In this document: in pieces, positions 1 through 6,424 of the stretch
Numbering within the stretch: the stretch's first letter is position 1
How the letters are laid out: each line of letters opens with the position of its first letter
Program-made: the position numbers and the translations under genes
The notes under the pieces: generated by a model
Database searches by the model: none
What the model saw: only the letters and a program-made list of their open reading frames with translations
What the model was told of the DNA's origin: nothing
Source: an uncultured Roseiflexaceae bacterium
Lineage (GTDB): Bacteria; Chloroflexota; Chloroflexia; Chloroflexales; Roseiflexaceae
Length of the DNA stretch: 19,738 bases
Assembly: GCA_937988885.1 (NCBI GenBank)
Contig: CALKHR010000017.1
Span: 1-19,738, forward strand
Direction of reading: 5' to 3'

Positions 1-2396
1 GCGGTTGCCTTCGTGCTGGCGCTGCCGGATGCCTTGCGCGTCGTGGTGCCGTTCGCCTTGGCGCTAGAGCTACTACGGCTTGTACGAGAAGGCTTGCTTG
101 CAGGCTCTGCTTCCTGCGCATTGGCACTGGTTGGCGCGTCAGATTCAGGCGTGTAGCTATCCACTAACGCCAAATCGTTCACGATATAATCGCACTTTGG
201 ATACCGATCGCAGCCGTAGAACGGACGGCCAAACTTGCCGCGACGCTGCATCAACTGACCTTCGTGGCACTTGGGGCAGCCAACGCCAGTCGGAATCGGC
301 AGTGGTACTGGCTTACCATCCTTGCCAAGCCGACGCGTATTTTTGCAGTCTGGGTAGCCGCTGCATCCCAAGAACGGTCCGAAACGGCTCTTTTTGATCA
401 CCATTGGCCGCCCACAGACATTGCACTCGATGTCGCTCATTTCGGGCGAACTGGCTGCATCCAACACGATCTGTCCTTCGCTCGTGCGATGGAAATCGCT
501 GGTGAAGTCGCACTCAGGATAGCGATTGCAAGCCAAAAACTCGCCATTGCGGCCAAACTTGATCGCCAATTGACCCTGCTGACACTTCGGGCAGGTCAAC
601 TCAGTGAGCACCTCTTCGCGCTTGATGTTGCGCATCGTCTCGCGAGCCGTCTCCAGTGTGCGCTCAAACGGTGTGTAGAAGGCTTGTAGCACTGGCCCCC
701 ACAGCTTAGTGCCTTCGGCGATATCATCGAGTTGCTGCTCCATCTCCGAAGTGAAGCCATAATCGACGATCGTACCAAAGTGTTCCACCAGCAGGTCGGT
801 AACGACACGACCCAAGGTTGTGGGAACCAACTTCTTGTCTACAACTTCGACATACTCTCGCTCAATCACCGTGGCGAGGGTTGGCGCATACGTTGAAGGA
901 CGCCCAATGCCGAGCCGTTCAAGCTCCTTCACCAAGCTCGCTTCGGTGAAGCGCGGCGGTGGTTCCGTGAAGTGCTGAATCGGCAGTAACTGCTGCAATA
1001 TCAGCGGATCAAGCTCGTTGAGCGGCGGCAGACGGCGCTCACTATCTTCGTCCTCTTCGCCCTCGTCGAGGCTGACATTGTAGACCGCCAAGAAGCCGGG
1101 GAACTTGAGCACACTGCCGGTCGCGCGGAACACGTACGGAGGAGCCGCCAGAAGCGTTTGCTCATCGCGTGTGCCTGCGGCGATATCAACTGTTGTACTA
1201 TCGAAAATAGCAGAAGCCATCTGGCTAGCGATAAACCGCTTCCAGATCAAATCGTACAACCGATACTGCTCACTCGTGAGATGCGCGCGCATCGCCTCGG
1301 GTGTGCGCAGAGACGATGTTGGGCGGATGGCTTCGTGAGCCTCTTGTGCGCCCTTCGCCTTCGTGCGGTAGATCGGCGGCTTCTCGGGAAGGTACTCCTG
1401 GCCATAGCGCTCCTCGATCAGCGTACGGGCCTCGGCCTGCGCCTCACGGGCCACGTTAAAGCTGTCGGTACGCATATAGGTGATCAGACCAACCGTGCCG
1501 TCCTCGCCGCCGATGTCGATGCCCTCGTACAGCTGCTGAGCGACAATCATCGTGCGTTTGGCCGAGAAACCGAGCTTACGCCCAGCCTCTTGCTGCAAAG
1601 TACTCGTGGTAAACGGTGGCGCAGGGCTGCGGCGCTTATCTTTGCGCGTAACCTTGCGGACGATATACTTTGCACCATCAAGGTCATCAACGATCGTCTG
1701 CGCAGCCTCGGCGTTCCCGATCGCGAACTTATCGAGCTTCTTGCCAGCCTGCTCGATCAGCACTGCACGGAAGCTTGTACGTGGATCATCGATATTCTTG
1801 GCTAAATCCGCCTCGATCGTCCAATACTCTTGGGCGACAAACGCCTCGATCTCACGCTCGCGCTCGACAACGAGGCGCACAGCAACCGATTGCACGCGCC
1901 CTGCCGAGAGCCCACGGCGCACCTTCTCCCAGAGCAACGGCGAGATTTTGTACCCCACTAATCGATCGAGTACACGCCGAGCTTGTTGGGCATCCACAAG
2001 GTTGCGGTCGATTTGACGCGGCTTCGCGATCGCCTGCTGGACAGCATTACGAGTAATTTCGCTAAACTCAACACGATAAATAGGTTTGCTACGAGGAATA
2101 CCAGCTGCTTCAGTAATATGCCAAGCGATCGCCTCACCCTCGCGATCCGGGTCAGTTGCAAGATAAACAGCATCGGCTTGGCGAATAGACTTTTTTAGCG
2201 TTGCAACAACTTTTTCTTTACCTTTAGCAATCTCGTATACAGGTGCAAAATTATGCTCAACATCAACACCTAAATCACTTTTTGGAAGGTCGCGGACATG
2301 ACCCATCGAAGCTTCAACACGGAAGCCTCGCCCGAGGTATTTCTGGATCGTCTTAGCTTTCGCCGGCGACTCAACAATAACCAATTTATCTGCCAT
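1..2396 (-). CDS. topA: DNA topoisomerase I (type IA), C-terminus cut by window edge
   Basis: Relaxes negatively supercoiled DNA by transient single-strand cleavage. The reading frame runs from the ATG at 2394-2396 to the left edge without a stop, about 798 codons. Seen: an N-terminal Toprim start (IVESPAKAKTI, Glu9) and the ATDPDREGEAIAWH acidic motif; the catalytic tyrosine in GLITYMRTDSF is Tyr307 (E. coli TopA uses Tyr319). Three four-Cys zinc ribbons follow, beginning CPKCQQG, CNVCGRP and CPKCHEG. After them comes a low-complexity Ser/Ala/Lys/Thr tail that continues outside the window. A Shine-Dalgarno-like AAGGA lies about 12 nt upstream of the ATG. The gene is divergent from the tad cluster and has its own strong promoter. 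About the first 120 codons are much more AT-rich than the rest. Identity is very secure; only the C-terminal length is unknown. Confidence 0.97.
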   Translation of the reverse strand, partial: MADKLVIVESPAKAKTIQKYLGRGFRVEASMGHVRDLPKSDLGVDVEHNFAPVYEIAKGKEKVVATLKKSIRQADAVYLATDPDREGEAIAWHITEAAGIPRSKPIYRVEFSEITRNAVQQAIAKPRQIDRNLVDAQQARRVLDRLVGYKISPLLWEKVRRGLSAGRVQSVAVRLVVEREREIEAFVAQEYWTIEADLAKNIDDPRTSFRAVLIEQAGKKLDKFAIGNAEAAQTIVDDLDGAKYIVRKVTRKDKRRSPAPPFTTSTLQQEAGRKLGFSAKRTMIVAQQLYEGIDIGGEDGTVGLITYMRTDSFNVAREAQAEARTLIEERYGQEYLPEKPPIYRTKAKGAQEAHEAIRPTSSLRTPEAMRAHLTSEQYRLYDLIWKRFIASQMASAIFDSTTVDIAAGTRDEQTLLAAPPYVFRATGSVLKFPGFLAVYNVSLDEGEEDEDSERRLPPLNELDPLILQQLLPIQHFTEPPPRFTEASLVKELERLGIGRPSTYAPTLATVIEREYVEVVDKKLVPTTLGRVVTDLLVEHFGTIVDYGFTSEMEQQLDDIAEGTKLWGPVLQAFYTPFERTLETARETMRNIKREEVLTELTCPKCQQGQLAIKFGRNGEFLACNRYPECDFTSDFHRTSEGQIVLDAASSPEMSDIECNVCGRPMVIKKSRFGPFLGCSGYPDCKNTRRLGKDGKPVPLPIPTGVGCPKCHEGQLMQRRGKFGRPFYGCDRYPKCDYIVNDLALVDSYTPESDAPTSANAQEAEPASKPSRTSRSSSSAKANGTTTRKASGSASTKAT

Positions 2397-2478
2397 ATGT
2401 TCCAATAATCCTTGCTCTACACCAATCTAAATCAAATTACACAACAAACGTCTCTCGATGAATAGAGCCGCGAGGCTC

Positions 2479-2507
2479 ACTATATCGGTGAAAGAAGTGC
2501 TTGTCAA
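2479..2507 (-). promoter_or_regulatory. Sigma-70-type promoter of topA
   Basis: Read on the minus strand: TTGACA (2502-2507), 17-bp spacer, TATAGT (2479-2484). The -35 is a perfect consensus, the -10 is 5/6 and the spacing is ideal. The predicted start near 2472 leaves a leader of about 75 nt before the topA ATG. A short dyad, GAGCC-GCGA-GGCTC (2465-2478), covers the predicted start. Confidence 0.8.
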
Positions 2508-2512
2508 GCACT
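2496..2512. promoter_or_regulatory. 17-bp perfect palindrome over the topA -35 box (candidate operator)
   Basis: AGTGCTTG-T-CAAGCACT: two perfect 8-bp arms around one central base. It fully contains the topA -35 hexamer (2502-2507), so a dimeric repressor bound here would be expected to block RNA polymerase. The palindrome is read directly from the sequence; regulator and effect are inferred. Confidence 0.55.
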
Positions 2513-2704
2513 CATTATGCTTGAAGAACGCGACCCGAGGAACAGAGAGCGCAGCAAACACGTGACGCAACGAAGACGATATCCTCGACGTAGAGCTGAC
2601 TTTGTGGACGAACTCTAACCGGAATGTTAAACATTGTGTTCGTTTTTTTGCGCATTAGTAAGGCATATTTGTAACCTGAATGAGGACTCAGTACCTTCGT
2701 CCTA

Positions 2705-2733
2705 TTGTTACTGTTTCTCTCAGGACCTATAAT
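2705..2733 (+). promoter_or_regulatory. Sigma-70-type promoter of the tad cluster
   Basis: TTGTTA (2705-2710), 17-bp spacer, TATAAT (2728-2733). The -10 is perfect and the spacing optimal. Transcription would start near 2740, leaving a leader of about 35 nt before the first TadE-like gene. Confidence 0.72.
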
Positions 2734-2774
2734 CGGGATAGCTACCGGTGCACCATAGCGCAAGAGGATCGATT

Positions 2775-3269
2775 ATGCGAACACGTACTAAAGGTCAATC
2801 CCTTGTTGAAATGGCATTTATTCTGCCCATATTGTTGATGGTGATGTTCGGCATCATAGATCTTGGCTATTATATTTACGGTTATTCCACCATCTATTTT
2901 GCAGCCCGCAACGGCACCGAGGTCGCCCATAAGCTGCCTCCGTACCCTGCCCGCTTGAATGACGGTTCAGATGCCTGTACTGCGCGCATTCGGGACGAGG
3001 TAAGGCAGAGCATGGGCATCTTAACCGATTTCAATGAGCGTGGGACAATAGCTATTTCATACCCTACCAACATTCGTCGTTTGGGCGAACCCATCCAAGT
3101 AGAAGTATCGTACTCAGTGCGGCCATTGACCCCATTGTTCCAAATGCTTCGCTTAGGTGGTCCTGAGGGTGAGATGCCTGTCACCATTCAAGCGCGACGT
3201 TCAATCGAAGCACTAGGAGACGCGCCACCCACAACGGCCAATCCAAATGCAATAAGGTGTGAAGAATAA
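2775..3269 (+). CDS. tadE: TadE-like pseudopilin 1
   Basis: A 164-residue TadE-family (PF07811-type) minor pilin or pseudopilin for the Tad pilus. The frame is open from an ATG at 2748, but the ATG at 2775 is preferred: AGAGGA lies 6 nt upstream, and the protein then begins with a class III prepilin-like leader, MRTRTKG followed by QSLVE. Cleavage after Gly7 would put Glu12 at +5, as required by prepilin peptidases. A hydrophobic segment follows at about residues 14-33 (FILPILLMVMFGIIDLGYYI), then AARNGTEVA, typical of TadE. The remaining domain has two cysteines (in DACTAR, and the near-terminal RCEE). Its stop codon overlaps the next ATG (TAATG), indicating translational coupling. With no Flp gene nearby, this could even be a structural pilin; that is inference. 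Confidence 0.85.
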   Translation: MRTRTKGQSLVEMAFILPILLMVMFGIIDLGYYIYGYSTIYFAARNGTEVAHKLPPYPARLNDGSDACTARIRDEVRQSMGILTDFNERGTIAISYPTNIRRLGEPIQVEVSYSVRPLTPLFQMLRLGGPEGEMPVTIQARRSIEALGDAPPTTANPNAIRCEE

Positions 3270-3886
3270 TGAAGAACCTAAAGCATATTCTACACCGCAA
3301 TGTTCGCGCAGGTGGCCAAGCTTTAGTGGAGTTTGCACTTGCTGCGACGCTCATCTTCCTGCTGTTGGCGGCGACCATTGATTTGGGTCTGATGTTCTTT
3401 ACACTGCAGGGTCTGCACAACGCAGCGCAAGAGGGTGGCATGTATGGGAGCCGCTGGATACTCCCACCGAGTGGGTCGAATCCAGCGAGGTTGGATGTTG
3501 ATGGTATCCGTTATCGGGTACGGATGGAGTCTGGTGAGAACGGATTAGGGTTCGCCAATCTGCTCGATCTGAATGCCGATGGTATTCCCGATGTGGACCC
3601 GGTCACTGGGGCGAAGCAGATTAATCCAGCAACGGGTAATCCGGTGATCAACGATTACATCATTATTCGCGCATTGCTCGATTCTAATCTTGATAAGAAC
3701 CCGTTGAATGATGGCTCACCACCGAATTACACACCCTGCCCAGCTCTCACTGGTCAAATGTACACTTGTTTTTTGGTAGTGGAAGTTCGCGCGGATTATC
3801 GGCTCTTGTTTCCTTTAGTACCATCGTTTGCCGATAAGTATCAATTGGTATCGAGGTTCTCGATAGAGATGCGTACGGGTTCCTAA
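3269..3886 (+). CDS. TadE/TadF-like pseudopilin 2 with an EF-hand-like calcium loop
   Basis: A 205-residue second TadE-family protein. The prepilin-like leader ends at Gly16 followed by QALVE, so Glu21 is at +5. The hydrophobic helix covers about residues 22-45 (FALAATLIFLLLAATIDLGL), followed by LHNAAQEGGMYG. Unusually, residues 100-110 read DLNADGIPDVD, matching the DxNxDGxxD calcium-binding loop seen in dockerin-like and EF-hand-like repeats. The ATG shares one base with the preceding stop codon. The C-terminal half contains two cysteines (PCPAL and YTCFL) that could form a disulfide outside the membrane. It probably works with the preceding TadE-like protein and TadG. The symbol is left blank because tadE and tadF cannot be told apart here. 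Confidence 0.82.
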   Translation: MKNLKHILHRNVRAGGQALVEFALAATLIFLLLAATIDLGLMFFTLQGLHNAAQEGGMYGSRWILPPSGSNPARLDVDGIRYRVRMESGENGLGFANLLDLNADGIPDVDPVTGAKQINPATGNPVINDYIIIRALLDSNLDKNPLNDGSPPNYTPCPALTGQMYTCFLVVEVRADYRLLFPLVPSFADKYQLVSRFSIEMRTGS

Positions 3887-3925
3887 TAGAGATACGTACT
3901 CCCGTAGCCTTGGTTTAGTTTATTT

Positions 3926-3935
3926 AACGTACGTT
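3926..3935. repeat. 10-bp palindrome between TadE2 and tadG
   Basis: AACGTACGTT is a perfect palindrome in the 88-bp gap. The same gap begins with an imperfect direct repeat: TAGAGATGCGTAC (3864-3876) and TAGAGATACGTAC (3887-3899) match at 12 of 13 positions, 23 bp apart. No clear promoter was found here. Confidence 0.35.
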
Positions 3936-3974
3936 GTTCCAGAACACTCAAACAACATCGTAGGGAGGAAGCAC

Positions 3975-6326
3975 ATGAAATCCCGACTGTATCGGACTAA
4001 GGTCAAAGGTCAATCACTTCCACTGATCGGTCTGATGATCGTGATTTTGGTGGCAATGGTTGGCCTGGCTGTCGACGTGGGTAATACCTACGCCGAGCAG
4101 CGCAATACCGAGCGTGCTGCGAGTGCAGCGGCATTGGCCGGTATGAATACTTTGATCGCCGGTGGCTCGGACTACAATGTCAAAATGGCGATCATTGGCT
4201 CGTTGAAGTCGAATAAGATTGATGCTGCGAGTATTCTCGATGCCCAGCCTGGGCAACGCATCATGACTGCTAACTATTACGATGAGACTGGTAATACGTT
4301 ACGCAGTTGTCCAAATGTGGGTAGTAACTGCCCTGCCAGCGAGTTAGCAAAAGTCCGCTATATTCGGGTTGATATTAAAGGTGAACAACCCACCTATTTC
4401 GCCCGGGTCGTTGGCCAGAACGAGTTCCCTGTGGGTGCCGATGCTTGGGCCGCTCGTGGCGTTTGCACGACCATCTATCCAATTGGTGTGCGCGCTAGCG
4501 AGCTGACCGCAACGGGCTTCAAGAACCCAGATAGCGGCAGCAATGGCAAGTTCACCGCTGGTAACTATGTTAACAAGACTGCTAAGACCCTGACGTTGTA
4601 CAAGCCAACCTCGTTGCCGAATGGTAACTTCGCTTGGTTGCGCTGGACTTCCAGCAGCGATGCTGCTGCGATGTTGTCGGGTTTTGGTAATATCACTGAG
4701 GGGTATCGCGAAGCCAATTGGCCTGCCGATTACAAGGAGAAGGCTCCGACTGGTTACCCCATTTTGCCTGGGCAGATCTCGACTGGTGACTGGGTGTTGG
4801 GCAACTCTGTGAGCAACACCACAGCAGTGCGCAACGCTTTGGATGCCAAGAAGTTTGTTGCGGGTAAAGATGTCCAGGTTCTGACACTGCCAATCTGGGA
4901 GGCATCGGCTGGTAGCGATGCGAATGCTACTTACCGAGTGGCGCGCTTGGGTGCTTTTGCACTGTTGAACTACGATCTCTCGGCACAGACGATGCGCTTG
5001 GCGTACTTGGGCGATGCCCCTGAGTGCAGCACGTTGCGTGAGCCTGCTAATCCTCCGCAGCACCAGACGATCGTCGGCCAGGTGCAGTATCAGCCACGCT
5101 ACACCGATCGAGCCCTCAATGGTGTGCCGGTTCAGTATGAGATCGTTCTCGACGTTTCGGGTTCGATGAGCTGGAACTACGAGGGTAAGGCTCATAAGAA
5201 TGGTACGGGTTCGGTGATCCAGTGTGCAGGCACAAGCAATTGTAGCGCCAGCGATTACTGGAAGACAACGAGCGAGCGCCGTATCTACATTGCACGGCAG
5301 GCGATCAATGCCTTCATTGATCAGATGAAGGAAGAAGACGTCATTCGCTTGGTGACCTATTCGGGCCAGTTGTCGAAGCCATACTCGGAATCGCGTGCGA
5401 TCAATGAGTTGACCAAAGTGTACCCTTCGGACAAGTGGGGTACGGCAAGGACGGCTGCAGAGAAGCAGGCACTGAAGACCCTGTTCCAGACCGCTGGTGA
5501 TAACGGTGGCGCCTATCGCACCAGTGGTGGTACGCCGAGTGTGGTTGGTTTGGCTCGCGCTGTTCAGTTGTTCCAGCAGGCCCCCACAACGGCACCGTCT
5601 GGTAAGGCGTACAAGCGAGTGACCATCTTCTTGACTGACGGTGTTGCCAATATTAAGCGTAATGGTGAGCTGCAGTCCTACAAGAATGGCTGCAATAGCG
5701 AGACGCCTTCGTGTAATATGGGTGGCCCCGACATGCCGATCGATCAGGCCGTTGCTGAGGCGAATAATCTGAAGAGCTACTCGACGATCTATGTGATCGC
5801 TATGGCTGGTGTGGCGAAGACTGGTCTGCCCGATATTGCATCGGCGCCGGATGCTCCGTTCTTCTCGGCCTCGTCGAAGCCTTCGGACTTGCAGCAGATC
5901 TTCGAGAGTATCGCTGAGGACGTGGAGTTAGGTAACTGTGTGCCAGCCGGTGGTACAGGCTTCGTCCAAACGATTTCTGAGGAAGAGGCTGCTCCAGATC
6001 CTGCCTATCCGATCGTTGGCTATATGCAGCTGAAGTCGGCCAATGGTGCGCTGATCGCTAGCTCGCCAATTCAAGTCAATTCGTCGACGGGCTTGATGGT
6101 CTACTCGTTCGACAACGTGGGTGCTGGAGATTATCTGCTCTCTGGATGGGTGAATGCGAAAGGGCCTGATAAGAAGATCCGTACCTATAAGGTGATCTTT
6201 AACCCACTCACCTATACAAACGAGACGCATATCTCGGTCAACGTCGATCCGTTGAAGGCACTCAATAACACCATCACCCTTGACACCATTCACCTTGATC
6301 TGATGGGTAGTGTCTGTGATGCCTAA
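3975..6326 (+). CDS. tadG: TadG-like pilus/adhesin protein with VWA domain
   Basis: A 783-residue surface protein. The N-terminus has a basic stretch, KGQSLPL, and a hydrophobic helix (about residues 15-36), then ERAASAAALAGMNTL, the hallmark of the TadE/G N-terminal (PF13400-like) domain. A von Willebrand A domain spans about residues 385-640 with a complete MIDAS: DVSGSMS (Asp393, Ser395, Ser397), Thr520 in SGGTPS and Asp555 in FLTDGVAN. This is the metal-dependent ligand site of VWA adhesins. A C-terminal beta-sandwich-like segment (about 650-783) contains a YSFDNVGAGDYLLSG stretch. A strong Shine-Dalgarno GGGAGGAA (3963-3970) precedes the ATG. Unlike both TadE proteins, position +5 after the Gly is Leu, not Glu, so cleavage by a prepilin peptidase is doubtful. 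Likely a pilus-associated or tip adhesin. Confidence 0.9.
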   Translation: MKSRLYRTKVKGQSLPLIGLMIVILVAMVGLAVDVGNTYAEQRNTERAASAAALAGMNTLIAGGSDYNVKMAIIGSLKSNKIDAASILDAQPGQRIMTANYYDETGNTLRSCPNVGSNCPASELAKVRYIRVDIKGEQPTYFARVVGQNEFPVGADAWAARGVCTTIYPIGVRASELTATGFKNPDSGSNGKFTAGNYVNKTAKTLTLYKPTSLPNGNFAWLRWTSSSDAAAMLSGFGNITEGYREANWPADYKEKAPTGYPILPGQISTGDWVLGNSVSNTTAVRNALDAKKFVAGKDVQVLTLPIWEASAGSDANATYRVARLGAFALLNYDLSAQTMRLAYLGDAPECSTLREPANPPQHQTIVGQVQYQPRYTDRALNGVPVQYEIVLDVSGSMSWNYEGKAHKNGTGSVIQCAGTSNCSASDYWKTTSERRIYIARQAINAFIDQMKEEDVIRLVTYSGQLSKPYSESRAINELTKVYPSDKWGTARTAAEKQALKTLFQTAGDNGGAYRTSGGTPSVVGLARAVQLFQQAPTTAPSGKAYKRVTIFLTDGVANIKRNGELQSYKNGCNSETPSCNMGGPDMPIDQAVAEANNLKSYSTIYVIAMAGVAKTGLPDIASAPDAPFFSASSKPSDLQQIFESIAEDVELGNCVPAGGTGFVQTISEEEAAPDPAYPIVGYMQLKSANGALIASSPIQVNSSTGLMVYSFDNVGAGDYLLSGWVNAKGPDKKIRTYKVIFNPLTYTNETHISVNVDPLKALNNTITLDTIHLDLMGSVCDA

Positions 6327-6339
6327 GGATAATTATCCT
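6326..6339. repeat. 14-bp perfect palindrome at the tadG stop codon
   Basis: AGGATAATTATCCT begins at the last base of the tadG stop codon. It has no loop, so it is better read as a protein-binding dyad than as an RNA hairpin, though a shorter stem-loop is possible. Function unknown. Confidence 0.45.
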
Positions 6340-6352
6340 GATCTGGTGAGTT

Positions 6353-6411
6353 AAGTAGGGAGCTGGGCAATAGGAGTTGGCTATGCCGCTCCGGTTGTCC
6401 AGCTTCTACTT
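6353..6411 (+). promoter_or_regulatory. Long imperfect hairpin in the leader of the kelch gene
   Basis: The arms pair almost end to end: AAGTAG (6353-6358) with CTACTT (6406-6411), AGCTGG (6361-6366) with CCAGCT (6399-6404), GCAAT (6367-6371) with GTTGT (6394-6398) including two wobbles, GGAG (6373-6376) with CTCC (6389-6392), and GGC (6379-6381) with GCC (6385-6387) around a TAT loop. I count 27 pairs including wobbles, one A/G mismatch and two single-base bulges. Only four T follow, so it is not a classic terminator. A 10-codon reading frame occupies its 3' arm. Confidence 0.7.
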
Positions 6412-6415
6412 TTAG
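6383..6415 (+). CDS. Candidate 10-codon leader peptide (MPLRLSSFYF)
   Basis: The ATG at 6383 follows AGGAG (6372-6376) by 6 nt and opens a 10-codon frame ending in TAG at 6413-6415. The whole coding part lies in the loop and 3' arm of the 6353-6411 hairpin, and its Shine-Dalgarno is in the 5' arm. The stop codon overlaps the Shine-Dalgarno AGGAGGG (6414-6420) of the kelch gene. A ribosome translating it would unfold the hairpin and terminate at the next initiation site, as in translational coupling or attenuation. No codon bias can be judged at this length and chance occurrence is possible, so this is a hypothesis. Confidence 0.35.
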   Translation: MPLRLSSFYF

Positions 6416-6424
6416 GAGGGTCGT

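Larger units (their letters stand above)
2397..2774. other. Divergent intergenic region between topA and the tad cluster (378 bp)
   Basis: No coding potential was found. It holds the topA promoter and its palindrome near 2465-2512, and the tad promoter at 2705-2733. A 13-bp palindrome AATGTT-A-AACATT lies at 2623-2635, followed closely by a run of seven T; it could be an operator or a weak terminator. The stretch 2513-2622 shows nothing I can name. Confidence 0.6.

Noticed and set aside
264..689. Plus-strand open frames within 80-2198
   Set aside because: All lie opposite topA, whose minus-strand frame is continuous and carries zinc ribbons, the active-site Tyr and Toprim motifs.
2623..2647. 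Palindrome AATGTTAAACATT plus following T-run as an intrinsic terminator
   Set aside because: Stem is short and AT-rich with almost no loop, and no gene ends nearby on the plus strand; kept only as a dyad in the intergenic note.
4344..5195. Minus-strand open frame (283 codons) opposite tadG
   Set aside because: Antisense to the TadG coding region, no motif or start signal.
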